Shown: piece by piece, positions 14,714 to 22,653 of the stretch | Layout: every line of letters begins with the position of its first letter | How positions within the stretch are numbered: the first letter of the stretch is position 1 | Assembly: GCA_016705125.1 (NCBI GenBank) | Contig: JADIYW010000017.1 | Location: 1 to 40,391, forward strand | Origin: Bacteroidota bacterium | GTDB lineage: Bacteria > Bacteroidota > Bacteroidia > Chitinophagales > JADIYW01 | Direction: 5' to 3' | Length of the DNA stretch: 40,391 nucleotides | Made by a program: the position numbers and the translations under genes | Notes under the pieces: generated by a model | Databases searched by the model: none | What the model saw: only the letters and a program-made list of their open reading frames with translations | Told to the model about the DNA's origin: nothing

Positions 14714-17700
14714 TGGTTCTACGTTTACAACACCAACACTAAATAGCAATACAACGTATTATGTAGAATCAGAAAATGGTTCTGGTTGCAAAAGCACTAG
14801 AACATCAGTAACGGTTACCATCGATGCTGCTCCCTCAAGTCCAACAGTCGGTGGCACAGTATTTGCAGTGGACAAACGGCTATGCTTACACCAAGTGCCC
14901 ATCAGGTGTTACGTTCAATTGGTACGATGCTGCATCGAATGGCAATTTATTGTTTAGTGGTTCTACGTTTACAACACCAACACTAAATAGCAATACAACG
15001 TATTATGTAGAATCAGAAAATGGTTCTGGTTGCAAAAGCACTAGAACATCAGTAACGGTTACCATCGATGCTGCTCCCTCAAGTCCAACAGTCATTGGCA
15101 CGAGTATTTGCAGTGGACAAACGGCTATGCTTACCCAAGTGCTCCATCAGGTGTTACGTTCAATTGGTACGATGCTGCATCGAATGGCAATTTATTGTTT
15201 AGTGGTTCTACGTTTACACACCAACACTAAATAGCAATACAACGTATTATGTAGAATCAGAAAATGGTTCTGGTTGCAAAAGCACTAGAACATCAGTAAC
15301 GGTTACCATCGATGCTGCTCCCTCAAGTCCAACAGTCATTGGCACGAGTATTTGCAGTGGACAAACGGCTATGCTTACACCAAGTGCTCCATCAGGTGTT
15401 ACGTTCAATTGGTACGATGCTGCATCGAATGGCAATTTATTGTTTAGTGGTTCTACGTTTACCACACCAACACTAAATAGCAATACAACGTATTATGTAG
15501 AATCAGAAAATGGTTCTGGTTGCAAAAGCACTAGAACATCAGTAACGGTTACAATCGATGCTGCTCCCTCAAGTCCAACAGTCATTGGCACGAGTATTTG
15601 CAGTGGACAAACGGCTATGCTTACACCAAGTGCTCCATCAGGTGTTACGTTCAATTGGTACGATGCTGCATCGAATGGCAATTTATTGTTTAGTGGTTCT
15701 ACGTTTACCACACCAACACTAAATAGCAATACAACGTATTATGTAGAATCAGAAAATGGTTCTGGTTGCAAAAGCACTAGAACATCAGTAACGGTTACAA
15801 TCGATGCTGCTCCCTCAAGTCCAACAGTCATTGGCACTAGTATTTGCAGTGGACAAACGGCTATGCTTACACCAAGTGCTCCATCAGGTGTTACGTTCAA
15901 TTGGTACGATGCTGCATCGAATGGCAATTTATTGTTTAGTGGTTCTACGTTTACCACACCAACACTAAATAGCAATACAACGTATTATGTAGAATCAGAA
16001 AATGGTTCTGGTTGCAAAAGCACTAGAACATCAGTAACGGTTACCATCGATGCTGCTCCCTCAAGTCCAACAGTCATTGGCACGAGTATTTGCAGTGGAC
16101 AAACGGCTATGCTTACACCAAGTGCTCCATCAGGTGTTACGTTCAATTGGTACGATGCTGCATCGAATGGCAATTTATTGTTTAGTGGTTCTACGTTTAC
16201 AACACCAACACTAAATAGCAATACAACGTATTATGTAGAATCAGAAAATGGTTCTGGTTGCAAAAGCACTAGAACATCAGTAACGGTTACCATCGATGCT
16301 GCTCCCTCAAGTCCAACAGTCATTGGCACGAGTATTTGCAGTGGACAAACGGCTATGCTTACACCAAGTGCTCCATCAGGTGTTACGTTCAATTGGTACG
16401 ATGCTGCATCGAATGGCAATTTATTGTTTAGTGGTTCTACGTTTACAACACCAACACTAAATAGCAATACAACGTATTATGTAGAATCAGAAAATAGTTC
16501 TGGTTGCAAAGCACTAGAACATCAGTAACGGTTACCATCGATGCTGCTCCCTCAAGTCCAACAGTCATTGGCACGAGTATTTGCAGTGGACAAACGGCTA
16601 TGCTTACACCAAGTGCTCCATCAGGTGTTACGTTCAATTGGTACGATGCTGCATCGAATGGCAATTTATTGTTTAGTGGTTCTACGTTTACCACACCAAC
16701 ACTAAATAGCAATACAACGTATTATGTAGAATCAGAAAATGGTTCTGGTTGCAAAAGCACTAGAACATCAGTAACGGTTACCATCGATGCTGCTCCCTCA
16801 AGTCCAACAGTCATTGGCACGAGTATTTGCAGTGGACAAACGGCTATGCTTACACCAAGTGCACCATCAGGTGTTACGTTCAATTGGTACGATGCTGCAT
16901 CGAATGGCAATTTATTGTTTAGTGGTTCTACGTTTACAACACCAACACTAAATAGCAATACAACGTATTATGTAGAATCAGAAAATGGTTCTGGTTGCAA
17001 AAGCACTAGAACATCAGTAACAGTTACCATCGATGCTGCTCCCTCAAGTCCAACAGTCATTGGCACGAGTATTTGCAGTGGACAAACGGCTATGCTTACA
17101 CCAAGTGCTCCATCAGGTGTTACGTTCAATTGGTACGATGCTGCATCGAATGGCAATTTATTGTTTAGTGGTTCTACGTTTACCACACCAACACTAAATA
17201 GCAATACAACATATTATGTAGAATCAGAAAATGGTTCTGGTTGCAAAAGCACTAGAACATCAGTAACGGTTACCATCGATCAAATTCTTAATTTTAGTTT
17301 AGGAAATGATACTTTGTTATGTACAGGTCAAATACTTACATTAAATCAAAATATTTTTGGAGCTACATATTTATGGAACAATGGAAGTACTTTATCATCA
17401 ATTTCAATTTCTTCATCAGGAACCTTTTGGTTAGAAGTAACAAAAGGGTCTTGTTCTAAAAGAGATAGCATAAATGTTCAAATAAATTCAAGTGGAATTT
17501 CTGTAAATTTAGGTCCAGATTTGCCAATTTGTTCGGGTCAGAATATTTTACTATCGCAAAATATTAGCGGTGTATCTTATTTATGGAGTAATGGAAGCAC
17601 TTTAAATTCTATAAATATTAGTAATTCCGGCCTTTTTTGGTTAGAAGTTACTAAGGGTTCATGTACAAATAGAGATAGTATAGTTATAACCCCTAGCAGT

Positions 17701-20700
17701 GGATTAATTTTTAACTTAGGAAATGACACTACATTATGTAATGGGCAAACCTTGAATCTTTCTACAAATATTGCGGGAGCAAATTATTTATGGAGCAATG
17801 GTTCCACAAATAATAGTATTTCCATTTCTAGTCCTGGTATTTATTCTTTATTTGCAAATATTGGTTCGTGTAATGGAATTGATAGCATAAATGTAGGTTT
17901 TGGTCCGGCAGATCCAGTAACTAAAAATCCTATAATTTGTTATAATACATCAACAACTTTAATTCCTTCCTTTCCAACTGGAGTTACTTTTAATTGGTAT
18001 ACTAACTTAGGGGTTTTTATTTCAAGTGGAAATTCGTTTAGTACACCTCCGTTAACAATAAATACAACTTATTTAGTTGAAAGTAAAAGTATTAGTGGTT
18101 GTTTAAGTAATAGAGTTCCAATACCAGTTACTATTTTACAATCACCAGTTATAAGTGATAGACAAGTTTGCTCTAGTGGATTTGCCACCCTCGTTCCAAT
18201 TTCTCCAACAGGGACTAGTTTTCGTTGGTATAATACTACTGGTCCGGCAATACATATTGGTCCTACTTTTGATATTGGTCCTGTAAATTCTAACATATCT
18301 TATTTTGTACAAAGCGATAATGGGAGTGGATGTTTAAGTTCTAGGACTCTATTTGATGTCACAATATTAAATTTACCAGCTAGTCCGATAATAAATAATA
18401 AAAATATTTGTGTTGGTACTTCAACGAATTTATCCCCCACCGGTCCATCTTCAGTTTCGTTTAAATGGTATGATTCTATTGCAGGGGGTAATTTGTTATT
18501 TACAGGTCCTGTTTTCTCAACACCAGTCCTTATGAGTAGTAAAACTTATTTTGTAGAGAGCGAAAATTCAAATAGTTGTAAAAGTGCCAGAGTTCCAGTT
18601 TCTATTAATGTATTTAATTATCCTATATTTTCCCTAGGCAATGATACAAGTCTATGTGCAGGACAAACGCTGACACTAACTCAGAACATTGCAGGAGTCA
18701 GTTATACATGGAGTGATGGCACAACAAATAATAGCATTACGGTAAATACAAGCGGTACTTATTGGTTAGAAATTGATAATGGCAGTTGCACTGGACGAGA
18801 TTCTATCGACATCATTATTTCTACAAGTGGACTAAGCGTAAATCTTGGAAACGATACAAGTTTATGCGGACATAGACAGTTGCAGGACAAACGCTGACAC
18901 TAACTCAGAACATTGCAGGAGTCAGTTATACATGGAGTGATGGCACAACAAATAATAGCATTACTGTAAATACAAGCGGTACTTATTGGTTAGAAATCGA
19001 TAATGGCAGTTGCACTGGACGAGATTCTATCGACATCATTATTTCACAAGTGGATTAAGCCTAAATCTTGGAAATGATACAAGTCTATGTGCAGGACAAA
19101 CGCTGACACTAACTCAGAACATTGCAGGAGTCAGTTATACATGGAGTGATGGCACAACAAATAATAGCATTACTGTAAATACAAGCGGTACTTATTGGTT
19201 GGAAATTGATAATGGCAGTTGCACTGGACGAGATTCTATCGACATCATTATTTCTACAAGTGGATTAAGCGTAAATCTTGGAAACGATACAAGTTTATGT
19301 GCAGGACAAACGCTGACACTAACTCAGAACATTGCAGGAGTCAATTATACATGGAATGATGGCACAACGAATAATAGTATTACCGTAAATACAAGCGGTA
19401 CTTATTGGTTAGAAATTGATAATGGCAGTTGCACTGGACGAGATTCTATCGACATCATTATTTCCACAAGTGGATTAAGCCTAAATCTTGGAAACGATAC
19501 AAGTTTATGTGCAGGACAAACGCTGACACTAACTCAGAACATTGCAGGTGTAAATTATACATGGAGTGATGGCACAACAAATAATAGCATTACTGTAAAT
19601 ACAAGCGGTACTTATTGGTTAGAAATTGATAATGGCAGTTGCACTGGACGAGATTCTATCGACATCATTATTTCTACAAGTGGATTAAGCGTAAATCTTG
19701 GAAACGATACAAGTCTATGTGCAGGACAAACGCTGACACTAACTCAGAACATTGCAGGAGTCAGTTATACATGGAGTGATGGCACAACAAATAATAGCAT
19801 TACTGTAAATACAAGCGGCACTTACTGGTTAGAAATTGATAATGGCAGTTGCACTGGACGAGATTCTATCGTCATCATTTCCAAGTGGATTAAGCGTAAA
19901 TCTGGAAACGATACAAGTCTATGTGCGGGACAAACGTTGACACTAACTCAGAACATTGCAGGGTCAGTTATACATGGAGTGATGGCACACAATAATAGCA
20001 TTACTGTAAATACAAGGGTACTTATTGGTTAGAAATTGATAATGGCAGTTGCACTGGACGAGATTCTATGACATCATTATTTCACAAGTGGATTGCCAAA
20101 TCTTGGAAACGATCAAGTTTATGTGCAGGACAAACGCACACTAACTCAGAACATTGCAGGGTCAATTATACATGGGTATGGCACACAATAAGCTACGTGG
20201 CTGGTTGGAAAATGGCGCACGGCAGCATCGACACTTTACAAGTGGATTAAGCCTAACTGAATGATACAAGTATGTGCGGACAAACGCTGACCTAACTCAG
20301 ACATTGCAGGTCATTATACATGGAGGATGGCACACAATAATAGCATTACGTAAATACAAGCGGTACTTATTGGTTGAAATTGATAATGGCAGTTGCACTG
20401 GAAGAGATTCTATCGACATCAATATTTCTACAAGTGGATTAAGCCTAAATCTTGGAAACGATACAAGTTTATGTGCAGGACAAACGCTGACACTAACTCA
20501 GAACATTGCAGGTGTAAATTATACATGGAGTGATGGCACAACGAATAATAGCATTACGGTAAATACAAGCGGCACTTATTGGTTAGAAATTGATAATGGC
20601 AGTTGCACTGGACGAGATTCTATCGACATCATTATTTCCACAAGTGGACTAAGCGTAAATCTTGGAAACGATACAAGTCTATGTGCGGGACAAACGCTGA

Positions 20701-22613
20701 CACTAACTCAGAACATTGCAGGTGTAAATTATACATGGAGTGATGGCACAACAAATAATAGCATTACGGTAAATACAAGCGGTACTTATTGGTTAGAAAT
20801 TGATAATGGCAGTTGCACTGGACGAGATTCTATCGACATCATTATTTCCACAAGTGGATTAAGCGTAAATCTTGGAAACGATACAAGTTTATGTGCAGGA
20901 CAAACGCTGACACTAACTCAGAACATTGCAGGAGTCAGTTATACATGGAGTGATGGCACAACGAATAATAGCATTACGGTAAATACAAGCGGTACTTATT
21001 GGTTAGAAATTGATAATGGCAGTTGCACTGGACGAGATTCTATCGACATCATTATTTCCACAAGTGGATTAAGCCTAAATCTTGGAAACGATACAAGTCT
21101 ATGTGCAGGACAAACGCTGACACTAACTCAGAACATTGCAGGAGTCAGTTATACATGGAGTGATGGCACAACAAATAATAGCATTACCGTAAATACAAGC
21201 GGTACTTATTGGTTAGAAATTGATAATGGCAGTTGCACTGGACGAGATTCTATCGACATCATTATTTCCACAAGTGGATTAAGCCTAAATCTTGGCAATG
21301 ATACAAGTTTATGTGCAGGACAAACGCTGACACTAACTCAGAACATTGCAGGAGTCAGTTATACATGGAGTGATGGCACAACGAATAATAGCATTACTGT
21401 AAATACAAGCGGTACTTATTGGTTAGAAATTGATAATGGCAGTTGCACTGGACGAGATTCTATCGACATCATTATTTCCACAAGTGGACTAAGCGTAAAT
21501 CTTGGAAACGATACAAGTCTATGTGCAGGACAAACGCTGACACTAACTCAGAATATTGCAGGAGTCAGTTATACATGGAGTGATGGCACAACGAATAATA
21601 GCATTACTGTAAATACAAGCGGCACTTATTGGTTAGAAATTGATAATGGCAGTTGCACTGGACGAGATTCTATCGACATCATTATTTCCACAAGTGGATT
21701 AAGCGTAAATCTTGGAAACGATACAAGTTTATGTGCAGGACAAACGCTGACACTAACTCAGAACATTGCAGGAGTAAATTATACATGGAGTGATGGCACA
21801 ACAAATAATAGCATTACGGTAAATACAAGCGGCACTTACTGGTTAGAAATCGATAATGGCAGTTGCACTGGACGAGATTCTATCGACATCATTATTTCCA
21901 CAAGTGGACTAAGTGTAAATCTTGGCAATGATACAAGTTTATGTGCAGGACAAACGCTGACACTAACTCAGAACATTGCAGGAGTCAGTTATACATGGAG
22001 TGATGGCACAACGAATAATAGCATTACGGTAAATACAAGCGGCACTTATTGGTTGGAAATCCAAAGGAGTAATTGTAGCTTTATCGATTCCATTAACATT
22101 GATTTTGCCATTTCACCTTTCGTAGATTTAGGAAGTGATACCACTATTTGTGAAAATGAGAAAATCTATTATTACTTGCCTGCTGGTGAATATAATTACG
22201 TTTGGAGCAATGGAATAACAAGTCCAAATGGTATTTTGGGTGGGCCGGGTATTTTTTGGGTAAATGCTTCCAATGGTATTTGTAGTATTTTTGATACCAT
22301 AATTGTTAAATTGGATCCAAATTGTGACTGTAAATTTTTTATTCCCAATGCTTTTTCTCCAAATAATGATGGCATAAATGATAATTTTTATGTTAATTTG
22401 GAATGTCAAGTATCTAATTTTAGTTTTAGAATTTTTAATAGGTGGGGAGAATTAATATATTTTTCCGAAGATGAAAAAGGTTATTGGGATGGAAAATATA
22501 ATGGAAAAGAGCAACCAATTGATGGATATTTGTATCAAATAGAGTATTTTCCAACTGAGACAAGGACAAAAAATTTAATTTCTAAAAATGGTTATTTTAA
22601 TTTGGTAAAATAA
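12320..22613 (+). CDS. Giant repetitive T9SS type-B surface adhesin (frameshifted as written)
   Basis: Read as one gene of about 3400 codons. Module order: signal peptide (MRFVLFFLFLLPLNFINGA), two divergent Ig-like domains, 18 near-identical 82-residue Ig-like units (GTSICSGQTAMLTPSAPSGV...NWYDAASNGNLLFSGS...TYYVESENGSGCKSTRTSVTV), three divergent LGxDxxLCxGQ-type units, three divergent Ig-like units, about 17 near-identical 70-residue units (LGNDTSLCAGQTLTLTQNIAG...YTWSDGTTNNSITVNTSGTYWLEI), a last divergent unit, and a CHU_C-type domain (FIPNAFSPNNDGINDNF...FNRWGELIYFSED...WDGKYNGKEQPIDGYLYQIEY). Paired cysteines suggest one disulfide per Ig-like domain. The type-B domain directs T9SS export; adhesion or gliding is inferred. 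Small deletions at ~14645, 14853, 14893, 15136, 15218, 16508 and 19046, a 14 bp insertion at ~18868, and many deletions at 19870-20400 split the frame. They lie in near-identical repeats and may be consensus errors. Confidence 0.85.
12876..17280 (+). repeat. Tandem array, 18 copies of a 246 bp (82-codon) Ig-like unit
   Basis: The marker GAGTATTTGCAGTGGACAA recurs every 246 bp (for example near 12890, 13136, 13382, 13628), 18 times to 17280. Units differ at only a few sites, mostly synonymous: TTTACCACA/TTTACAACA, GTAACGG/GTAACAG, TTACCATC/TTACAATC, CATTGG/CAGTGG. Units 8, 9, 10 and 15 carry small deletions. Near-identity at synonymous sites indicates recent amplification or homogenisation. 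Confidence 0.95.
15371..16528 (+). CDS. Adhesin open segment 2: Ig-like units 11-15
   Basis: Internal open segment bounded by one-base deletions near 15218 and 16508 (GCAAAGC instead of GCAAAAGC). It encodes only repeat units, with no start signal of its own, and is part of the larger gene. Units 8-10, between segments 1 and 2, are split into short frames (14580-14957 and 14824-15234) by single-base losses. Confidence 0.5.
   Translation: MLTPSAPSGVTFNWYDAASNGNLLFSGSTFTTPTLNSNTTYYVESENGSGCKSTRTSVTVTIDAAPSSPTVIGTSICSGQTAMLTPSAPSGVTFNWYDAASNGNLLFSGSTFTTPTLNSNTTYYVESENGSGCKSTRTSVTVTIDAAPSSPTVIGTSICSGQTAMLTPSAPSGVTFNWYDAASNGNLLFSGSTFTTPTLNSNTTYYVESENGSGCKSTRTSVTVTIDAAPSSPTVIGTSICSGQTAMLTPSAPSGVTFNWYDAASNGNLLFSGSTFTTPTLNSNTTYYVESENGSGCKSTRTSVTVTIDAAPSSPTVIGTSICSGQTAMLTPSAPSGVTFNWYDAASNGNLLFSGSTFTTPTLNSNTTYYVESENSSGCKALEHQ
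16504..18897 (+). CDS. Adhesin open segment 3: last Ig-like array units, divergent middle, first 70-residue units
   Basis: This 797-residue segment covers Ig-like units 16-18, then the diverged middle of the protein (three LGxDxxLCxGQ units with WLEVTKGSC, three Ig-like units with TFNWY/SFRWY/SFKWY) and the first 70-residue units. It ends at an unexpected 14 bp insertion near 18868 inside an otherwise standard repeat. The absence of any disruption across the ~1.3 kb non-repetitive middle is notable. Confidence 0.5.
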   Translation: MQSTRTSVTVTIDAAPSSPTVIGTSICSGQTAMLTPSAPSGVTFNWYDAASNGNLLFSGSTFTTPTLNSNTTYYVESENGSGCKSTRTSVTVTIDAAPSSPTVIGTSICSGQTAMLTPSAPSGVTFNWYDAASNGNLLFSGSTFTTPTLNSNTTYYVESENGSGCKSTRTSVTVTIDAAPSSPTVIGTSICSGQTAMLTPSAPSGVTFNWYDAASNGNLLFSGSTFTTPTLNSNTTYYVESENGSGCKSTRTSVTVTIDQILNFSLGNDTLLCTGQILTLNQNIFGATYLWNNGSTLSSISISSSGTFWLEVTKGSCSKRDSINVQINSSGISVNLGPDLPICSGQNILLSQNISGVSYLWSNGSTLNSINISNSGLFWLEVTKGSCTNRDSIVITPSSGLIFNLGNDTTLCNGQTLNLSTNIAGANYLWSNGSTNNSISISSPGIYSLFANIGSCNGIDSINVGFGPADPVTKNPIICYNTSTTLIPSFPTGVTFNWYTNLGVFISSGNSFSTPPLTINTTYLVESKSISGCLSNRVPIPVTILQSPVISDRQVCSSGFATLVPISPTGTSFRWYNTTGPAIHIGPTFDIGPVNSNISYFVQSDNGSGCLSSRTLFDVTILNLPASPIINNKNICVGTSTNLSPTGPSSVSFKWYDSIAGGNLLFTGPVFSTPVLMSSKTYFVESENSNSCKSARVPVSINVFNYPIFSLGNDTSLCAGQTLTLTQNIAGVSYTWSDGTTNNSITVNTSGTYWLEIDNGSCTGRDSIDIIISTSGLSVNLGNDTSLCGHRQLQDKR
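18630..22060 (+). repeat. Tandem array, ~17 copies of a 210 bp (70-codon) unit
   Basis: The unit start (CTTGGAAACGATACAAG or close variants) recurs at a 210 bp period, for example near 19273, 19483, 19693, 20449, 20659, 20869, 21079 and 21289. Variation is mainly at GGAGTCAGTTAT/GGTGTAAATTAT (VSY/VNY), AGCGTA/AGCCTA (SV/SL) and synonymous sites. Units 7-9 (about 19870-20430) are shortened by many small deletions. Confidence 0.93.
19010..20032 (+). CDS. Adhesin open segment 4: 70-residue units 3-7
   Basis: Internal frame containing four complete LGNDTSLCAGQ units and a damaged fifth. It is bounded by a one-base loss near 19046 and by the dense deletion cluster that begins near 19872. It has no initiation signal of its own. 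Confidence 0.45.
   Translation: MHWTRFYRHHYFTSGLSLNLGNDTSLCAGQTLTLTQNIAGVSYTWSDGTTNNSITVNTSGTYWLEIDNGSCTGRDSIDIIISTSGLSVNLGNDTSLCAGQTLTLTQNIAGVNYTWNDGTTNNSITVNTSGTYWLEIDNGSCTGRDSIDIIISTSGLSLNLGNDTSLCAGQTLTLTQNIAGVNYTWSDGTTNNSITVNTSGTYWLEIDNGSCTGRDSIDIIISTSGLSVNLGNDTSLCAGQTLTLTQNIAGVSYTWSDGTTNNSITVNTSGTYWLEIDNGSCTGRDSIVIISKWIKRKSGNDTSLCAGQTLTLTQNIAGSVIHGVMAHNNSITVNTRVLIG
20274..22613 (+). CDS. Adhesin open segment 5: 70-residue units 10-17 and T9SS type-B C-terminus
   Basis: The 3' frame of the adhesin, 779 residues. It carries eight intact 70-residue units, a divergent final unit (VDLGSDTTICENEKIYYYLPAGEYNYVWSNGI) and the CHU_C/type-B sorting domain from about 22320. It contains everything needed for T9SS recognition but no signal peptide, so it can only work as the end of the full-length protein. 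Confidence 0.6.
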   Translation: MRTNADLTQTLQVIIHGGWHTIIALRKYKRYLLVEIDNGSCTGRDSIDINISTSGLSLNLGNDTSLCAGQTLTLTQNIAGVNYTWSDGTTNNSITVNTSGTYWLEIDNGSCTGRDSIDIIISTSGLSVNLGNDTSLCAGQTLTLTQNIAGVNYTWSDGTTNNSITVNTSGTYWLEIDNGSCTGRDSIDIIISTSGLSVNLGNDTSLCAGQTLTLTQNIAGVSYTWSDGTTNNSITVNTSGTYWLEIDNGSCTGRDSIDIIISTSGLSLNLGNDTSLCAGQTLTLTQNIAGVSYTWSDGTTNNSITVNTSGTYWLEIDNGSCTGRDSIDIIISTSGLSLNLGNDTSLCAGQTLTLTQNIAGVSYTWSDGTTNNSITVNTSGTYWLEIDNGSCTGRDSIDIIISTSGLSVNLGNDTSLCAGQTLTLTQNIAGVSYTWSDGTTNNSITVNTSGTYWLEIDNGSCTGRDSIDIIISTSGLSVNLGNDTSLCAGQTLTLTQNIAGVNYTWSDGTTNNSITVNTSGTYWLEIDNGSCTGRDSIDIIISTSGLSVNLGNDTSLCAGQTLTLTQNIAGVSYTWSDGTTNNSITVNTSGTYWLEIQRSNCSFIDSINIDFAISPFVDLGSDTTICENEKIYYYLPAGEYNYVWSNGITSPNGILGGPGIFWVNASNGICSIFDTIIVKLDPNCDCKFFIPNAFSPNNDGINDNFYVNLECQVSNFSFRIFNRWGELIYFSEDEKGYWDGKYNGKEQPIDGYLYQIEYFPTETRTKNLISKNGYFNLVK
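22320..22613 (+). other. T9SS type-B (CHU_C-like) C-terminal sorting domain
   Basis: CDCKFFIPNAFSPNNDGINDNF, then FSFRIFNRWGELIYFSEDEKGYWDGKYNGKEQPIDGYLYQIEYF: the xxPNAFTPNxDGxNDxF...xxNRWGxxxxxS...WDGxxxGxxxPxGxYxY pattern of the gliding-motility-associated C-terminal domain. It marks the protein for export by the type IX system. Confidence 0.92.
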
Positions 22614-22633
22614 AAGATCGAAAAGTAATTTTG
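22601..22633 (+). promoter_or_regulatory. Promoter for the Fn3 giant gene
   Basis: TTTG at 22601-22604 and TAATTTTG (TAnnTTTG) at 22626-22633, 21 bp apart, match the Bacteroidota -33/-7 layout. The next start codon is at 22654. The Fn3 gene can thus be transcribed on its own although it lies only 40 bp after the adhesin stop. Confidence 0.6.
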
Positions 22634-22653
22634 GAGTATAAAAAAGGATAAAA

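Noticed and set aside
12796..17204. Repeated 78-codon antisense ORFs in the Ig-like array
   Set aside because: They recur only because the sense repeat recurs. Each is an open antisense frame of the same unit, with no start or regulatory signals.
12876..22060. CRISPR-like periodic repeats
   Set aside because: Periods of 246 and 210 bp with the whole unit conserved and coding in frame. There are no short repeats with unique spacers and no cas genes.
18630..22060. SprB-type repeats
   Set aside because: The 70-residue units follow LGNDTSLCAGQ...YTWSDGTTNN...TYWLEI, not the GG-x-PY-x-Y-x-W pattern I associate with SprB repeats, so I describe them only as Ig/PKD-like modules.
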